Made by a program: the position numbers and the translations under genes. Below the pieces are notes generated by a model, which was given only the letters and a program-made list of their open reading frames with translations, searched no databases and was not told the DNA's origin. From NCBI GenBank assembly GCA_032164295.1, contig JAJHTX010000008.1:1612001-1676000 (forward strand): 64,000 bases of DNA, written 5' to 3'. Every line of letters starts with the position of its first letter. Within the stretch, counting starts at the first letter, position 1. Below, piece by piece: positions 21,103 to 32,087 of this stretch. The stretch comes from Inonotus obliquus. Its lineage: Eukaryota > Basidiomycota > Agaricomycetes > Hymenochaetales > Hymenochaetaceae.

Positions 21103-23573
21103 GGTTTTATAGGGCAGCGGAATTGAAATGACGGCGGAAGCAAGTGACGGAGAAAGCAGAGGCTGGACTGTCGGTGGGAGGATAATGAGGAAGTCTCCTG
21201 AAGAAAGATACCGACGAACAGGAGGACCGGAGAGACGGCGTCAACATTAAGCCAGCTCATCTGATCGACGCGGTCGGTCCATTCCTTCCTCCGTTCTTTC
21301 CCACATACTACAGTAGCCAAAGATAACATTATTCTATCGCTCACTTGAGCCACCATTCTTGTCTTTTAAACGGCGACGGACATGTGTTGCCTGTATACGA
21401 CGCATGGTGATGGTTGGTGTGAAGTCGCGTCAATGACAACGACATATCACTAATTTGGATAAGGTTTTTCGCGTGAGATTACAACCACGTGATTCCATTA
21501 CAGACTCACCTTTGGTAGCACGTATTTTTCTGCTCGTTTTCGTTTCCATGCGAGATGTCGGCGGCTCGGGAAAGAGTATACCATCTCCATCTCTCTGACG
21601 GACGTTTCGTGAACGTCTTACTGTCGGTCCCACGCGGTTTTGCCTTTGCCGCACAATCAACGCAACACCACAGCGCTCTTGAAATCAGAGCACCATAACC
21701 CTTTTTGACCTCAGTGCCACACTGCTTGAATTCCATTTCAACGGGAGCTGCACGCTAAATATATACATCATCTGCCCTTGCAGGACTCCCTTCTTCACAG
21801 GAGATTCTCAGGTGCGCGTGTCGGTTTTCATCCATGTAAAAATTCTTTCAATCATTGTCTGTTGTCCAGGACGGTGTGTATATCATTCGGCAATTCGTTA
21901 GTGGGAACCCTTTCGCTTCATTCGCTGTGTAAGGCCCTACGACGATTTATCCGTGTATCTTATCCCGGTGACATCAAACACACAAGGACATCAGCTAGTC
22001 CGGCCAGATGGAATCCAGTTCCGAAACAATCTCCGATTGTTGTAACACCTAGACGATCTCTCTGTACCTGAAATCGTTGGAGAGACACTGTATCCAAGTC
22101 CGCCGATGGAAAGCAAGTCCTTTAAGCGCCTACATCCTCAACATTTCAATGACCTTCGACTGCCTTTTGGAGGCATGAGGTCCCCCACTCTATACCACAA
22201 CCAGCAGGCGCTCATGGCTTAGGGTTAGCACAGTGCCACTTGATCTCCGTGTCTTACGCTTTCTTCGACCAGCAAGGACGTTAACTGGCATGGAAGATTC
22301 AAGTAAGGATATGCTTTTCTGCTTATCCGTTCGCGGTTATTGCTTTACGGGGAGTGCTCTAGTCCGCAGTGGCCTTTTCTAGCAGGTAAATTCTTGTCCT
22401 CACACCATTGATGGACTTCTGGCCTACTGTTGGCAATTGAATCGGCGCCGGGACCATCGACCCTGCTCGTAACAGGAGGTGACAAGATCAATCATGCGGA
22501 ATACGAAAGCATGTTATCTTGTTATCCCTTCTCTCAGATTGCCTCAAGGGAGTGAAGGTGCGTATTATATCTCCGCTTGAACATTTTTCTCTTCTTTCAT
22601 CGAACAACGTTGATTTTAGGTTAGGAATGTTCAGTGGAAAGGGGAAAAGGGTACGTCGGAGGATGTTTTCGTCCGTGGTTCCTTTCAGTCTCCTTTTCAA
22701 TAGAGCTGCGTTCTACATAATATTCAAAGAGGGAAAAGGAATCAGCCGGTCTCCGCGCACCAGATAAGGCTTGAGCAAATAGCACGTCATGTCTTCCTAC
22801 AGCCGAGGGTCCCGATATCCTTATGAAAAGAACGAAAGGGCCAGACCAGGGGAGGTGAGATGAGATGAGCAAAATGCGCGATCATCTGGCCATCGCAGCT
22901 TACACGCTTCACTTGACTCTGGATTTATCTTTTCCCGGCTGACGGAGGAAAGTGATTACTACGCACGAGCATATCAACGCCTCATCAAAATGACCAACTG
23001 TTTCAGGTCCGTGGCCCTTCTAAAGCTGAACTCCACTGGTGTAAAGAACCCAGTTCAGTCAGTATATAATCCCGAGAGGGGGGGATAGCATTGATATTAT
23101 GGAGCGGGATCGGGGAAAAAATATGTCGGTGCATCGGTGCAAAAACTCTTGCGATCCGCCATAACATGTAATGCGCATCGGTTTCTCACTGGTTCGGCGA
23201 ATGCATCAGAAAGGACGAAAACTTTCGACACGCTCGACCGTGCCGAATCGCCTGCATGTTCTGGTAGTTGCGGATCTGCATCTGCATCTGCATAAAGCAT
23301 AAAAATGGAGACCCGGGCTATATGAAATGGTATTGATCAAATCAATCTATTATCTATTATCTAATCTGATGATAAGGGCGAGGCACATCCGATTTGATTT
23401 GATTACGTAAGAATAGTATATTTTCAAATACGCAGATCTCACATCGGAAGTCGAAGAGCAGTGGATTCCATTTCTACAGTACGTACACAAATAACTATTT
23501 ACAACTCCTCTTGACGAATAAACAATCAACCAATCGCATATAATCGTACACCGGGAACTAGCCCCAAAGTTCA
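21103..23573. other. 2.5 kb without a recognisable gene
   Basis: I found no convincing coding exon, tRNA or transposon end here. Short frames occur, including a Cys-containing one near 21506-21736 on the minus strand, but without domain or splice support. Small features are a (ATCTGC)3 run near 23275-23294 and a G7 run near 23079. Confidence 0.5.
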
Positions 23574-25310
23574 CTACTTGGACTCGGCAGCAACCAACTT
23601 CGCGTTATCCGTAAGGACTTTATTCAACCCATCACGAGTCAAACAATTCGAAAACTTGAAACTTGAAGCAATTTCATCGAGCTCTGATTCGGATTTACCA
23701 CGAAAATGTTCCGCCCATTCGGATACGAGGAATTCTGACACGAGGATGTTACGTGAGAGACGGCCGATACGATCTGAGAGTTTCCAGACTGGCCAGGGGT
23801 AGAGGTGTTGTTGTTCTTCGGAGGGAGCGACTTCTTTTGTGATGAGATCGATGAGGGGTTGGTAGAATGGTCGAACGTAAGAATCGTCTGCCCCCCATGC
23901 GTCTGCTGCGAGTCGATGTTTCTTTGCGAGGAAGTCTTTGAGGAGTTTCATGTATGGCGTTTCGCGTGAGACGTAAACCATTCCTTGGAATCCGATGTCT
24001 TTGTAAAGCCAGATAGACCAGCTCAAACGATCAGCGTTGTAAATGGAGAGTTGGTCTTTTAAGACGAGGTAACGAGAGTCGTTGATTTGGTCTGTAAGGT
24101 TGCCTTCGTATTCCTGACGTGCGTATACGGGTCCCCATTCTCCATTCCAAACGCATAACCCACGCTTGTTCATCCAGTCTCTCTTCTTCTCGTATGAGCG
24201 ACGCAAACGACGACGTTGTTCATCTGTTCCGGAGTAGAGTTCACTGGCGGCTGGGAATCCGTATCCGGAATAATCATGGATCCCATAAGCAGTATTCGCC
24301 CAGCGTGTGTGCGCGTCGCCAAAGTGACTGAAATCGGAGGCGAAGGTGTTGCCGTCCAAGAATATCGCGTGGTTTGGATCGATTTTGCGGATGGCGTCGT
24401 AGAGACGGTCGTATAATGCGATGAGACGGGTGTGTTCGGAGTCGGTGGGTTCGTTCATTGGGTTGTAACCTGCGATCCATTTGTTGTCCTTGTAGTGCTC
24501 TGCGAATTGTTCCCAGAGCCAGACGAGGCGGTCTTGGAAGTCTTTGTGGATCCAGAAATTCGCAATGTGTGTACCGGCATCTGCGTGCCAATCCGTGTTT
24601 TGACCTAATCGCCCGAAGCGTGAATGCGTCAGCTTGTTTCAGAACAAGGTTCCGCAAGGAGTGAGTGTTTACTGACCTCCAGGCGCGGTATGACAATCAA
24701 TGATCGTATAGATACCATACTTGGCGCAAACGTCGATAACGCGATCAAGGTGCTTGAAACCTTCCTTCTTGAGAACCCTGGGGTTCATATCATCCTCGAA
24801 GTGTCGGTAGTTAACCGCGATACGAATACAGTTTAGTCCGAGTGACTTGAAGAACTTGGCATCATCTTCCTCGAAGAAATATTGGAGAAACTGCGTAGAA
24901 ATAATATCAGATTGCATTGCATCATCGGATATCTTTTCAGGTAATGTGATGCGGGACGAAAGGGATAGGGCGCGGGGGGGTAGCTTGGTGGTTAACGTAC
25001 CTTGTCAAAGAAGAACTCAGACTTCTCTTTGCCAATAACTCTTGCAAGTTGGTCGCGGATTTGGTACTCGCAGCCAGGATAACCTACACATTCACGAAGT
25101 TAGCTCCCGACCTGGTATATACCTTGACCCCAATTCATACCAGAGATGAAGTTCTCCATGCTATATTAATCATCAGCGGTTGCTCAACATATCCAGAAGC
25201 AACAGCCAAACTCACTTCATCCAACCACCGAGACCAGCACCGCGAAGGATAACCTCGTTACCATCTCCATCAACAAGTTTGTCGCCTTCAACTCGAATGA
25301 AAGAAGCCAT
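23574..25310 (-). CDS. GH5 glycoside hydrolase (copy 1)
   Basis: 480 residues in five exons: 25310-25216, 25160-25141 (20 bp micro-exon), 25083-25001, 24890-24677, 24604-23574. All introns are GT-AG and frame-keeping. GH5 features are GAGLGGWMNMENFISG near the N-terminus, IIDCHTAPGGQNTDWH, the acid/base Glu in YNPMNEP, and the nucleophile Glu in VWNGEWGPVYAR. GH5 enzymes hydrolyse beta-linked glucans or related polysaccharides with retention. No signal peptide is visible (MASFIRVEGDKLVDGDGNEV), so the product may be intracellular or leave by a non-classical route. Subfamily and substrate are not decidable here. It is a tandem paralogue of the next gene, 345 bp away in the same direction. Confidence 0.88.
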
Positions 25311-25655
25311 AGCGTTTGTTCAATATGATTAGGATGCAGAGAAGTGAGTGCGCGTGGGCCGTATAACAGAGTATCCATATCTACAGCGACCCTCTTTATA
25401 TTTTGCATATGCGCATATACCGCCCAGGATGTCGAGGGTCATGAGAGAGACCTAGGAGCGGGATAGCATAGCGGAACTTGTTGACCGGCCCGCGCACCAA
25501 GAAGCTCAGCCGCGGAGAATTCACCGACAATTCGCCGACTTGTCAGACGCGCCAAGTACATCCCTTCCTCATCGAATATTTTCTATTTATTTACTATTTT
25601 TGAAGCTATCGATTTGTCGATTTGGTGGTCTCTGTGGCTATCAGTAGGAAACTTA

Positions 25656-27424
25656 CTATGCTTGAACTCCAAGCCGAGCATGCTCAGTCAGCACTTTATT
25701 CAACCCTTCCCTCTTCAAACAATTCTCAAACTTAAAACTCTTCGCAAGTTCATCCAACTCTTCCTCCGTCTTACCTCTGAAGTATTCTGCCCATTCGAGA
25801 ACGAAGATCTCGCTCATCAGAATCGATCGAGAGATGCGTGTAACGCGTTTGTCGATAGTCCATACTGGATAAGGATAGATTTCCAGTTGTTTCTTGTCTT
25901 CGATGTTGCTTGTAATGAGATCGACAAGTGGGTCGAAGATGTGGCGTACAGCTGTGTCATCGGCTCCCCAGGCGTCGAGGGCGAGACGGTGCTTTTTCTC
26001 GAGGAAGGGTGCTAGGAGTTTCATGTACGGTGTATCGCGTGAAACGTAGACCATCCCTTGGAACCCGATGTCTTTATAAAGCCATATCGACCAGCTCAAA
26101 CGATCCTGGAGGTCGTATCATTAGCCCGATAACTGGAAGATAGAATTGGCTTTGAAGCAAACCTTTTGATAGATGTCCAATTGGTCATTGAGTACCATGT
26201 ATCGATGCTCATTAATCTCATCAGTCTTATCACCTTCGTATTCTTTGCGCGCATAGACTGGGCCCCACTCGCCATTCCAAACACATAAGCCCCTTGCGTC
26301 CATCCACTCGCGCTTCTTCTCGTAACTGCGTCTCATACGGCGCTGCTGCTCTGGGGTCCTAGTATACGTTTCCGGGGCAGCGGGGAAACCGTATACACTG
26401 TAATCGTGTATTGCGTATGCGCAATTAGCCCAGCGCTCCTTCACATCTTCCGGGAAACGAGTAAAGTCCGTTGCGTACGTGTTGCCGTCCAGGAAGATAA
26501 TGTGGTTGGGATCGATTGCTTGAATGGCTTTAATGACGCGGTCGTAGAATGAAACGAGACGCGTGTGACGGGAATCGGAAGGTTCATTCATTGGATTGTA
26601 TCCAGCGATCCATATGTTGTCTTTATAATGCTTCGCAAGCTCTTCCCAGAGCCAGATGGCTCGGTCTACAAAGTCCTTGTGTCTCCAGAAATTCTCGAGG
26701 TGCACGCCAGAGTCACAATGCCATCCGCCATTCTTAGGAAACGATTGTAAATTTTTGGAGATGAACTGGAATGAGATGGACACATACTTGGCCACCAGGA
26801 GTGGTGTGAAGGTCAATGATCGTGTAAATTCCAAATTTGGCACACGCATCAACGGCACGATCGAGATGTTTGAACCCTTCGCGTTTCAATACACGAGGAT
26901 TGCCATCATCCTCGAAGTGTCTGTAGTTGATTGGGATGCGAATACAGTTCAAACCAAGGGACTTGAAGAATTCCGCGTCTTTCTCTCCGAAGAAATATTC
27001 AAGAAACTGTGGTAAATTTGTCAGGAGACTACAGAAGTTACTAGTGAAGCGTATGACTTGCCTTGTCGAAAAAGAACTCAGCTTTTGCCTCACCAAGAAC
27101 TTCCGCCAGAGCTTCTCGAATTTGAAACTCGCAACCAGGATATCCTATCCGGTACAGTCAACCTTGAAATGCACGACATTGTGACCATCGAGAAGTGACA
27201 TGCCAGAAATGAAGTTCTCCATGCTAGGTAATCAGTATGATCAGTCTGAATTACACTGCCACAAAGTTCAAACATCTAGGAAAATGCTAGACTCACTTCA
27301 TCCATCCTCCCAGACCTGCACCGCGAAGAATGACCTCCTTTCCATATCCATCAACAATTTTCGTCCCATCAACTCTCAAGAAAGACTGGGACTGGGCATG
27401 CGGGGTAGCTTCGGTACTTGTCAT
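25656..27424 (-). CDS. GH5 glycoside hydrolase (copy 2), two GC-AG introns
   Basis: 489 residues in six exons: 27424-27297, 27223-27204, 27144-27062, 27006-26788, 26732-26163, 26105-25656. Relative to copy 1 it has a longer N-terminus (MTSTEATPHAQSQSFLRVDG), a shifted fourth junction and one additional intron (26162-26106). Both catalytic Glu residues are present (YNPMNEPSDS and WNGEWGPVYAR). Introns 2 and 3 (27203-27145 and 27061-27007) begin GC, where the same introns of copy 1 begin GT; the aligned protein leaves no alternative donor that keeps frame. No signal peptide is visible. Function is as for copy 1; retention of both copies suggests divided or regulated roles. Confidence 0.87.
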
Positions 27425-28146
27425 TGCTTGGGTGGTATCCTGACTCGAATAATTGAATCGAGTCTGTACAATACTTCCTCAAGGATAGGAACAAAGCCAA
27501 GATGTAAGATGCAAGACTCGGAGGAAGTATTCATCTTTTCTCGACAGTGATGTCAAGATATTGTAAGGCACGGGTACGATTGGTTTACCCGCACTTTCGC
27601 ACTTGAAGAGCATAAATAGAGAGCGTGGTAAAGAGTCTGATAAAATAAGGTGGTTTCTGACTGATCCTTGGATGCAGCTGACATCGTCCGGAGATATGTC
27701 GGTGGTGACGGGGGAAGTTACGGGGGCTTGGAATAAATCTACTATCTTGTCGGATATCATCGGTGCCTGAGATTACTAGGCAGTGGATGGATCTCAGAGA
27801 AGGCAAAGGTGTTTCATTAGGTTGCTTCCACTATGGCTGCTCTTCTTCCAGGGCATAAGACGGATAGCTCTGCAGTTCTCTTCTCAGTATCAGTATACAC
27901 TCCGTGTTCTCAAATTCTAATCTATCCACAACAGAACTTTACCTTGAGAATCCTAGTCGGTACTCTGATATAGCGGAGAGACAAAGAAGTAGAAGAGGAC
28001 AGTGCCGTTAACTGACAGTGTTTGTTGGACAAGAGGGACGAAGTTCCCACGGTTGGGTGCTCGATCACATATGTAATACAATTTTCCTGAGATATAGGGC
28101 CGGCTCCTCTATCACTTACACTGTTTCAAGCTACACAATTTTGTTA
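27425..28146. other. Intergenic, no gene
   Basis: About 720 bp between the second GH5 gene and the palindromic element. No supported feature is seen; it presumably includes the GH5 promoter. Confidence 0.5.
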
Positions 28147-29224
28147 CAGGGAAATTCATAAAAATCTGGACACGTGCCAAATTGCCAATTTCGGCCCCTT
28201 CAGTACCTCAGAACACAAAATAAATCATATCTCACTCAATTTTTGACCGTTTCGTGTCATCTAAGTTGCTAAATTCATTCCCCAATCGTGCCGTCCGAAC
28301 TGTAACAAACCCGAGCAAAATAGGGCAAGAATTGACCCCGAAACGGCGCAAAATGTCGTTTTTTCATGTATTCCTCATGTACATTTTTTCCTGCACTCAA
28401 TTCTGGGTCTGCAGCACCCACAAGTGTCTCAGAATGCTCAGATGGAATAACTGTGAATTTAGGGCCTGATTTTGAGATGTATTTGAAGGTGTATGTGCCA
28501 GTCTGGGGGCATTTCTGCCTGGCAGGCATGCCCTCATCCCTCAAGCTCCCCATGCCCTAGAAAAAATATCTGAAGCCAAATTCATACATGAAAATTCATT
28601 TCAGGCCTATTGAAAGTGATCTGAGTACTTCTCATGTCTGCTATGAGGATTGGTGCATTGTTTGAGGTGGGGGAGACAGGGCATATGCACCATGCTTCCC
28701 TGCCTTTCCCCAGCTTCCCAACATATCCATTTGATCTGGGAAAGGCTCAGATACATTTAAATACACTCTAAATGAGTTCCTATGCATGAATTTGGCTTCA
28801 GATATTTTTTCTAGGGCATGGGGAGCTTGAGGGATGAGGGCATGCCTGCCAGGCAGAAATGCCCCCAGACTGGCACATACACCTTCAAATACATCTCAAA
28901 ATCAGGCCCTAAATTCACAGTTATTTCATCTGAGCATTCTGAGACACTTGTGGGTGCTGCAGACCCAGAATTGAGTGCAGGAAAAAATGTACATGAGGAA
29001 TACATGAAAAAACGACATTTTGCGCCGTTTCGGGGTCAATTCTTGCCCGATTTTGCTCGGGTTTGTTACAGTTCGGACGGCACGATTGGGGAATGAATTT
29101 AGCAACTTAGATGACACGAAACGGTCAAAAATTGAGTGAGATATGATTTATTTTGTGTTCTGAGGTACTGAAGGGGCCGAAATTGGCAATTTGGCACGTG
29201 TCCAGATTTTTATGAATTTCCCTG
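28147..29224. mobile_element. 1.08-kb palindromic (long-TIR) element, TA-flanked
   Basis: Two inverted arms of about 450 bp (28147-28600 and 28775-29224) read almost identically, with only about two mismatches noticed. They surround a more diverged centre of about 170 bp that still shows weak symmetry. Ends are CAGGGAAATTCATAAAAATC and its inverse, flanked by TA on both sides (28145-28146 and 29225-29226). This fits a foldback or MITE-like element of the Tc1/mariner type, or a dimer of a smaller one. Each arm contains the same 92-codon frame pointing outwards (28553-28275 minus, 28818-29096 plus), with two amino-acid differences and no recognisable domain; I do not call it a gene. Confidence 0.85.
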
Positions 29225-29310
29225 TAACGTCCCTGCTGCACCATCGCAACACGCCCAACTACGGAGTTTTGTTTCGCTGAAGCAAGTAGTTGCTACCCAA
29301 AACAATATCG

Positions 29311-31219
29311 CTAAGTCACATTTGAAATCGTGAAGTTAACAAGCAGCGTAGCGCCCGAGTCCTTTCCTTTCATATCCAAAAGCCTAATAAACCTGTGTCC
29401 TAGCTGAATGTGGGACAGCCTTGCGCAGAATAACGCAAGATTATCGTCATCGCCAGACACAACAATTCTAATACACCAAGAAATCCAAGAATCGAAATGC
29501 ACTAGGCGTCAGCATGCACTTATACTGATGGAATGAAACAAGGAACGTGCCTGATAAATGCAAGCTCGTCCGCGTCGAATACCCATGAACAAGTATCGTT
29601 AAACATGGCATCCGCACCATCATCAGGAGAGGATGCCTTCGCTTTCGAAACCCTAGACTTCCAATCTATCTTTCCAGACTCGTGATAGATTACAACTCGG
29701 ACTCGCGCTTTGAACGCGTCCTTTCCGTCCGGATGTTTTACTGTTATAATGGAAGGACCAGGATATCAGTGAATGAAAACAACACTGTATACAAGGACTT
29801 ACGCGAGCTCAGTCCAATTATATCAACACTGAATCCCACTCTTCCCGCCTCTCTCTGCACCCCCGCCCCAGTTGCTCTCAAGTTTGACGGTTTCGGTGCC
29901 CATCCAGAACTGCCAACGAACATTGCCTCGTTCATCTGCATTCCTTTGTCGTATCCCTGCCAGTTAAGAGCAGCGAAGTGCGATCCAGCTCGCCATGCGG
30001 TCAATGGATTAAGATTATCGGACATAATTCGAGTACCGCGTGGATAGACGCGTCGGAGGTGGCGCTGACCGTGACTTATGAGGTCGCTGAGTGCGTGCGG
30101 GAGGAGAGAGGAAAGTGCCGACTCGGAAATGTTGATGAGAATATTTACGTTCTCCAGTACTAATTGAACGTGCATTGATGCGTTTCGTAGAGGTACAGCA
30201 GCAGATTGCGGATAACGTACCTTGCCTGTGCCAGTCTTTCTTCGGCTTCACGCTGAGCGCGTATATTCCCAGCTTAGCGAGCTCGTCTGATATTTTTACA
30301 CATGCATTAGTCTTCTGAGACTCATCTTCGTCATTCGTCGGGTCCGCGCTGTCGGGATCGCTCTCTTCCTGGTCCTTCCCTTCTGGATAATGCTCTATCT
30401 GGCCATCCGACATCAGCGGTCTGGCGCCCTAAAATGAGGAAAAGAGCACAGTACTTACCATCATGACGATCCGCCCTTTCAGCTGTCTCGGACTAACATG
30501 CCGTACTGCATCCTTCTCATAACCCTCCACATGCGCGTCTACTAGTCTATCTCCCCACGCTTCCTTCATAATCTCCACCAACTCTTTCTGACCCTCCAAC
30601 CCAACATGGCACTCCAAACTCACAAAGACCGGCCAATCGTCGTCTTTCTCTTCGATGGCACTCCGGACGGCTTTACAGACATCGCGAAAGCATACATCTT
30701 GCGTAAGTGTCCAACCGTGAGTGACGATGGGACCTTGGTTGGATTGCCCAGGCCAAACGTCAATCTCGATGCAGTGTGCGCCGTTAGTGATGACGTGAGT
30801 ATACGCAGATGCACACGACTTGCCCCAGAGTTGATTCTCTAGGAGATATGTGTTGTGCGATGACCTAGAGGGGCTAACGTAGGAAAGAACCGCCTTGGAG
30901 CAGGATTATACTTACGAAACAAAATAATCTGCTAGTGGCAGCGAATCGTCGTAATCAGGTACGGAAATAACAGGTTTCTCGAGTATTTCATTCGCATCCT
31001 TTATGATATAGCTTCGTGACAGATACACGAAGTCGCAAATGTGCAACTCACCCTCCCGTAAATGGACAAAAAATATGAAACTTCAGGAGCAATGCGCGGA
31101 CTCTGCTCAGCGAGTTCTGGGAAGAGGTTGACCTCAGTGTCAATCCCGCGGCTTTCTCGGTGACTTCCATCGTTGTTGGAGCCGTACAGCGAGAGCTTTG
31201 AGAATAGTTTGGTAAGCAT
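29311..31219 (-). CDS. PLC1: Phosphoinositide-specific phospholipase C
   Basis: 522 residues in seven exons (31219-31052, 30998-30916, 30864-30459, 30428-30221, 30159-29803, 29740-29551, 29467-29311). The X domain starts near residue 80 with SSSHNTYLLENQLWG (catalytic His about 87), then EIDVWPG (metal ligands) and THGWTLT (second His about 133). An acidic linker (EESDPDSADPTNDEDE) follows. The Y domain has RVYPRGTRIMSDNLNPLTAW and ALNWQGYDKGMQMNEAMF. A C2 domain ends the protein (LAFIRIVVSGDDDNLALF ... HRFIRLLDMKG). It cleaves PIP2 to IP3 and diacylglycerol in calcium signalling. The form is short, with no visible PH or EF-hand region before the X domain. The last intron (29550-29468) starts GC. 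Confidence 0.92.
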
Positions 31220-31788
31220 AATGATCGGAGAGGAGTGGTTCCGAGCCGGCTTTGGTGGAAAGGTTTAGTTGTTACAGAATAACAAGACATACACCGCACT
31301 GGGGAGAAATTGAGACCCAGATGCCTAGTAATGTGCCTCAGATATGGTGGGAGTCAAGTCGCTCTGTAAGACAGTGAACGTGGTAAGAGACGAGGTAGTG
31401 ATGATCTCATGTGAGTGTGAGACACTAGCAGTACATACTGCAGAGTACTGGGTATGCTTGGCATCTAATCAACCTCCAACGTCATCAGTTTGCTTTCCAT
31501 CCCCACTATAGCCGTCTTATCTACACACGCGAAATGCTCATGCATTGCATGTTGAGGGAGAGAATACTGAAAGCACCTGCGTAAGAAAGGGATCGACCGT
31601 GGGAGCTGGCAGGAGTAATGGAGTCGTCTGTTTATCCCTGGCCCCGGGCTGGCCAAGACCACTCAACGAACGCATCTCGACGATTCCAGACTCGCTCCAG
31701 GTGAAACTTCAAGAAGGAAAAGATAGTTGTTGATTTACGGTTCCAAGGGACGCATTGGAAAGCGTAGCGACATCGTCTGGATTGATAA
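31220..31788. other. Intergenic, no gene
   Basis: About 570 bp upstream of the phospholipase gene, holding its likely promoter. No other feature is seen before the small inverted-repeat element at 31789. Confidence 0.5.
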
Positions 31789-31979
31789 GGCCCCGCTCGG
31801 CTGCACTGTTAGCTAACGGGGAGCCCCGTTAACTGACTTGTCACAGGCTGTCACAGGGCTCTTTTGCAGGCAATGCGATCCATCGCATCACGCTTTTTGT
31901 CACTTCCTGTTAGCTAACCTCGCTTAGCAACTTTCCCATACGCCAAAAAGTTAGCTAACAGGTGCAGCCAAGCGGGGCC
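31789..31979. mobile_element. PIF/Harbinger-like MITE
   Basis: A 191 bp element with terminal inverted repeats of about 30 bp (GGCCCCGCTCGGCTGCAC and an inner TGTTAGCTAAC on both sides). A 3 bp duplication TAA lies at 31786-31788 and 31980-31982. GGCC-type ends with a TNA duplication are usual for PIF/Harbinger MITEs. It is non-coding. Confidence 0.78.
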
Positions 31980-32087
31980 TAAGAAGGGAGATCTAGAATA
32001 ACAAAATGCACGTCACGTGCTAGCGTGGCATGGTATGTACCTAGTAACCTACTACCTTGGATTCCCCACTCCCAAGTCACCATCATC

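Noticed and set aside
27479..27806. Minus-strand frames upstream of GH5 copy 2, considered as a missing signal-peptide exon
   Set aside because: No hydrophobic leader and no donor in phase with the first GH5 exon, which has its own ATG.
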